5,653 nt of DNA. Source: an uncultured Brachyspira sp. (GTDB lineage Bacteria > Spirochaetota > Brachyspiria > Brachyspirales > Brachyspiraceae). Shown here in pieces: positions 4,152 through 5,653 of this stretch. Under the pieces are notes generated by a model. It worked only from the letters and a program-made list of their open reading frames with translations. It was not told the DNA's origin and ran no database searches. How positions within the stretch are numbered: position 1 is the stretch's first letter; the number at the start of each line of letters is the position of its first letter. Where the stretch lies: positions 1 to 5,653 of the forward strand of contig CAKVCJ010000140.1 in assembly GCA_934725655.1 (NCBI GenBank), in the 5' to 3' direction. A program made the position numbers and the translations under genes.

Positions 4152-5653
4152 TTAATTTTTGGAAGTATTTACAACTCCAAAAGGTATTCTTAATTTTACT
4201 ATTGTACCGGCACCTTCGGAGCTGTCTATATTGATTGCACCTTGCATAGTATCAAGAAGGTCTTTAACTACAGATAAACCTATTCCTATGCCGCCGTATT
4301 CCCTTTCAAATCTTGAGTCGCTTTGATAGAATGGTATGAAGATTTTCTTTAATTTGCTTTGCTTTATTCCTTTGCCTGTATCTTTTACTGTAATTTCTAT
4401 TTCATTCGGCATAATGTTTTGCATAGAATGATAATTAAATAAGTCTGGCGATAAGTCTATAACTTTAGTTTCAATAGGATCAAGCATTCTAACATTTATA
4501 GATATTGTGCCGGACTTTGTAAATTTAAATGCATTAGAAACTATACCTTCCATTATTAATCTAAATCTTTCTTTATATCCTATTAAAATCTTACAATTCT
4601 CTTCTATATTTATTTCTGTTTTTATGTCTTTGGGGTATAAAATTTTATATCCTTCTATTATAGAGTTTAATTCATCTTCAACATTAAATTCAGAAGTATA
4701 ACTATAGCTCTCATCATCTTTAATAGCAATTTGTATTAAATTATTATTATTGTCATATAATTTTTTTATACTTCTTGATATAACATTAATAGCCTCTTCT
4801 TTTACTTTTTCATTAACTGTTTTTCCTTTTAATAAGTTAATATAACCCATTATCTCTGTAAATGGATGTCTAAGCTCATGAGTAATAGTTGCCTTAAACT
4901 CTCTTATAAGCTTATTATAATAATTAACATTCTTTTTCAAAGAACTTATTTCATTAAATAGAGAAACTAATCTTTTTTGCAAGATATCAGTATGTTTTTT
5001 TTGCTGTTCGTATAGTATTGAAAAATAAAGTCTATTTAATCCTATCTCTGTACCTGCATTTTTTATTATGCCCTCTTTGCACCATTTTATAGCCTCATTA
5101 AATTCTACAAACAATGAATCAATATTTTCTTCCATAACAGAACCATCAGTTTTTACTTTTTTAGGTTTCAATCCTGTTATATCGCATGTAGCAATATTGA
5201 TTCTCTCTGTAATAATCCCAGAAGAGCTGTAATATTGATGACCTAATACTTTAATATTTTTTATATTAACACTGTAGCCTGTTTCTTCTTCTAATTCCCT
5301 TTGGGCACATTTCCTTATGCCCATATTACTGTCTTTCATATTAAGCTCATCTTCTTCAAGCATTCCAGCAGGAAACTCCAAAAATGACATAATATTTTCA
5401 TCTATTTCATCAGCACTTTTATTATTTAATACTTTTTCTTTATAGTAAACAACAGGCCTGAAATTTTTAATCATAAGCACATGCATTTGATTGTCTATAT
5501 AAGCATATGGAACTATTATAACAGCATCAGAACCTTTTCTGTTAATGATGTCGCAATTATATTCTCTTGAAAAACTCCCGTCATCATATTCATTTATAGC
5601 AACAAATCTCTCTAATGTAACAAAACCTGTATTTAATTTTATTTCGGGGGATT
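4152..5653 (-). CDS. Nudix-histidine kinase fusion protein (5' end beyond window)
   Basis: A soluble hybrid of 499 visible residues. Numbering below counts from the in-frame Met at 5486. That Met is not the start: 55 more codons stay open to the window edge and look like the N-terminal strands of an ADP-ribose-pyrophosphatase-like Nudix domain (FVTLERFVAIN, DAVIIVPYAYI). The Nudix domain runs to about residue 150, with EFPAG (37-41) and the catalytic RELEEETGY (63-71). A helical linker covers about 158-198. The HisKA helix has the phosphoacceptor H203 in HELRHPF. The ATPase domain has the N box around N318, G1 DTGKGI (369-374), F box FIPFY (383-387) and G2 GGIGIGLSVV (398-407). No membrane helix, PAS or receiver domain is seen. 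The Nudix part may hydrolyse or sense an ADP-ribose-like nucleotide and control autophosphorylation; that is inference. No response regulator gene is visible. It converges on the sigma operon. Confidence 0.9.
   Translation of the reverse strand, partial: SPEIKLNTGFVTLERFVAINEYDDGSFSREYNCDIINRKGSDAVIIVPYAYIDNQMHVLMIKNFRPVVYYKEKVLNNKSADEIDENIMSFLEFPAGMLEEDELNMKDSNMGIRKCAQRELEEETGYSVNIKNIKVLGHQYYSSSGIITERINIATCDITGLKPKKVKTDGSVMEENIDSLFVEFNEAIKWCKEGIIKNAGTEIGLNRLYFSILYEQQKKHTDILQKRLVSLFNEISSLKKNVNYYNKLIREFKATITHELRHPFTEIMGYINLLKGKTVNEKVKEEAINVISRSIKKLYDNNNNLIQIAIKDDESYSYTSEFNVEDELNSIIEGYKILYPKDIKTEINIEENCKILIGYKERFRLIMEGIVSNAFKFTKSGTISINVRMLDPIETKVIDLSPDLFNYHSMQNIMPNEIEITVKDTGKGIKQSKLKKIFIPFYQSDSRFEREYGGIGIGLSVVKDLLDTMQGAINIDSSEGAGTIVKLRIPFGVVNTSKN

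Noticed and set aside
4507..4701. Plus-strand open frame inside the Nudix-kinase gene
   Set aside because: It is antisense to the ATPase domain and has no ribosome site or recognisable product.
5484..5486. ATG as start of the Nudix-kinase gene
   Set aside because: The frame is open upstream to the window edge and encodes conserved-looking Nudix strands. Starting here would cut the domain.

Overview
This window most likely comes from an AT-rich, double-membraned spirochaete, probably Brachyspira. The assignment is an inference. It rests on strongly A/T-ending codons, a LolC/LolE-type permease (which implies lipoprotein sorting across a periplasm), a periplasmic Spy-like protein, and short GC-rich interspersed repeats of a kind I associate with Brachyspira intergenic regions.

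Layout from left to right. Positions 1-853 (minus) hold the N-terminal 284 residues of a LolC/LolE lipoprotein-releasing permease, cut by the window edge. It starts at a TTG codon, with a GGAG ribosome binding site and a fully consensus sigma-70 promoter (TTGACA, 17 nt, TATAAT) just upstream. Positions 854-1421 are non-coding and carry two diverged, same-orientation copies of a GC-rich repeat (about 951-1050 and 1141-1240) in otherwise very AT-rich DNA. Positions 1422-2462 (minus) encode a 346-residue soluble protein that I do not recognise. Positions 2463-2677 are a divergent promoter region.

Positions 2678-4149 (plus) form a compact three-gene operon: a secreted Spy/CpxP-like protein with two LTxxQ motifs and a Met/His/Gly/Arg-rich N-terminus, an ECF sigma factor, and a membrane-anchored zinc-finger (ZAS) anti-sigma factor whose start overlaps the sigma stop. 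Upstream lies an ECF-type promoter (GGAAC, 17 nt, CGTC), so the operon is probably transcribed by its own sigma factor. The layout suggests an envelope-stress or metal-responsive circuit: the anti-sigma holds the sigma at the inner membrane, and the periplasmic Spy-like protein may sense or buffer the signal. The sigma gene carries an (AG)9 tract between its two domains. A gain or loss of one unit would truncate the protein before region 4, so the circuit could be phase-variable.

Positions 4152-5653 (minus) converge on the operon with only 2 bp between the stop codons. This gene encodes an unusual soluble fusion: an ADP-ribose-pyrophosphatase-like Nudix domain with intact catalytic residues, a helical linker, and a complete histidine kinase core (HisKA H-box, N, G1, F and G2 boxes). 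The reading frame stays open to the window edge, so the true start lies outside. This nucleotide-sensing or nucleotide-hydrolysing kinase architecture, the self-regulated ECF operon and the AG tract are the main points of interest.
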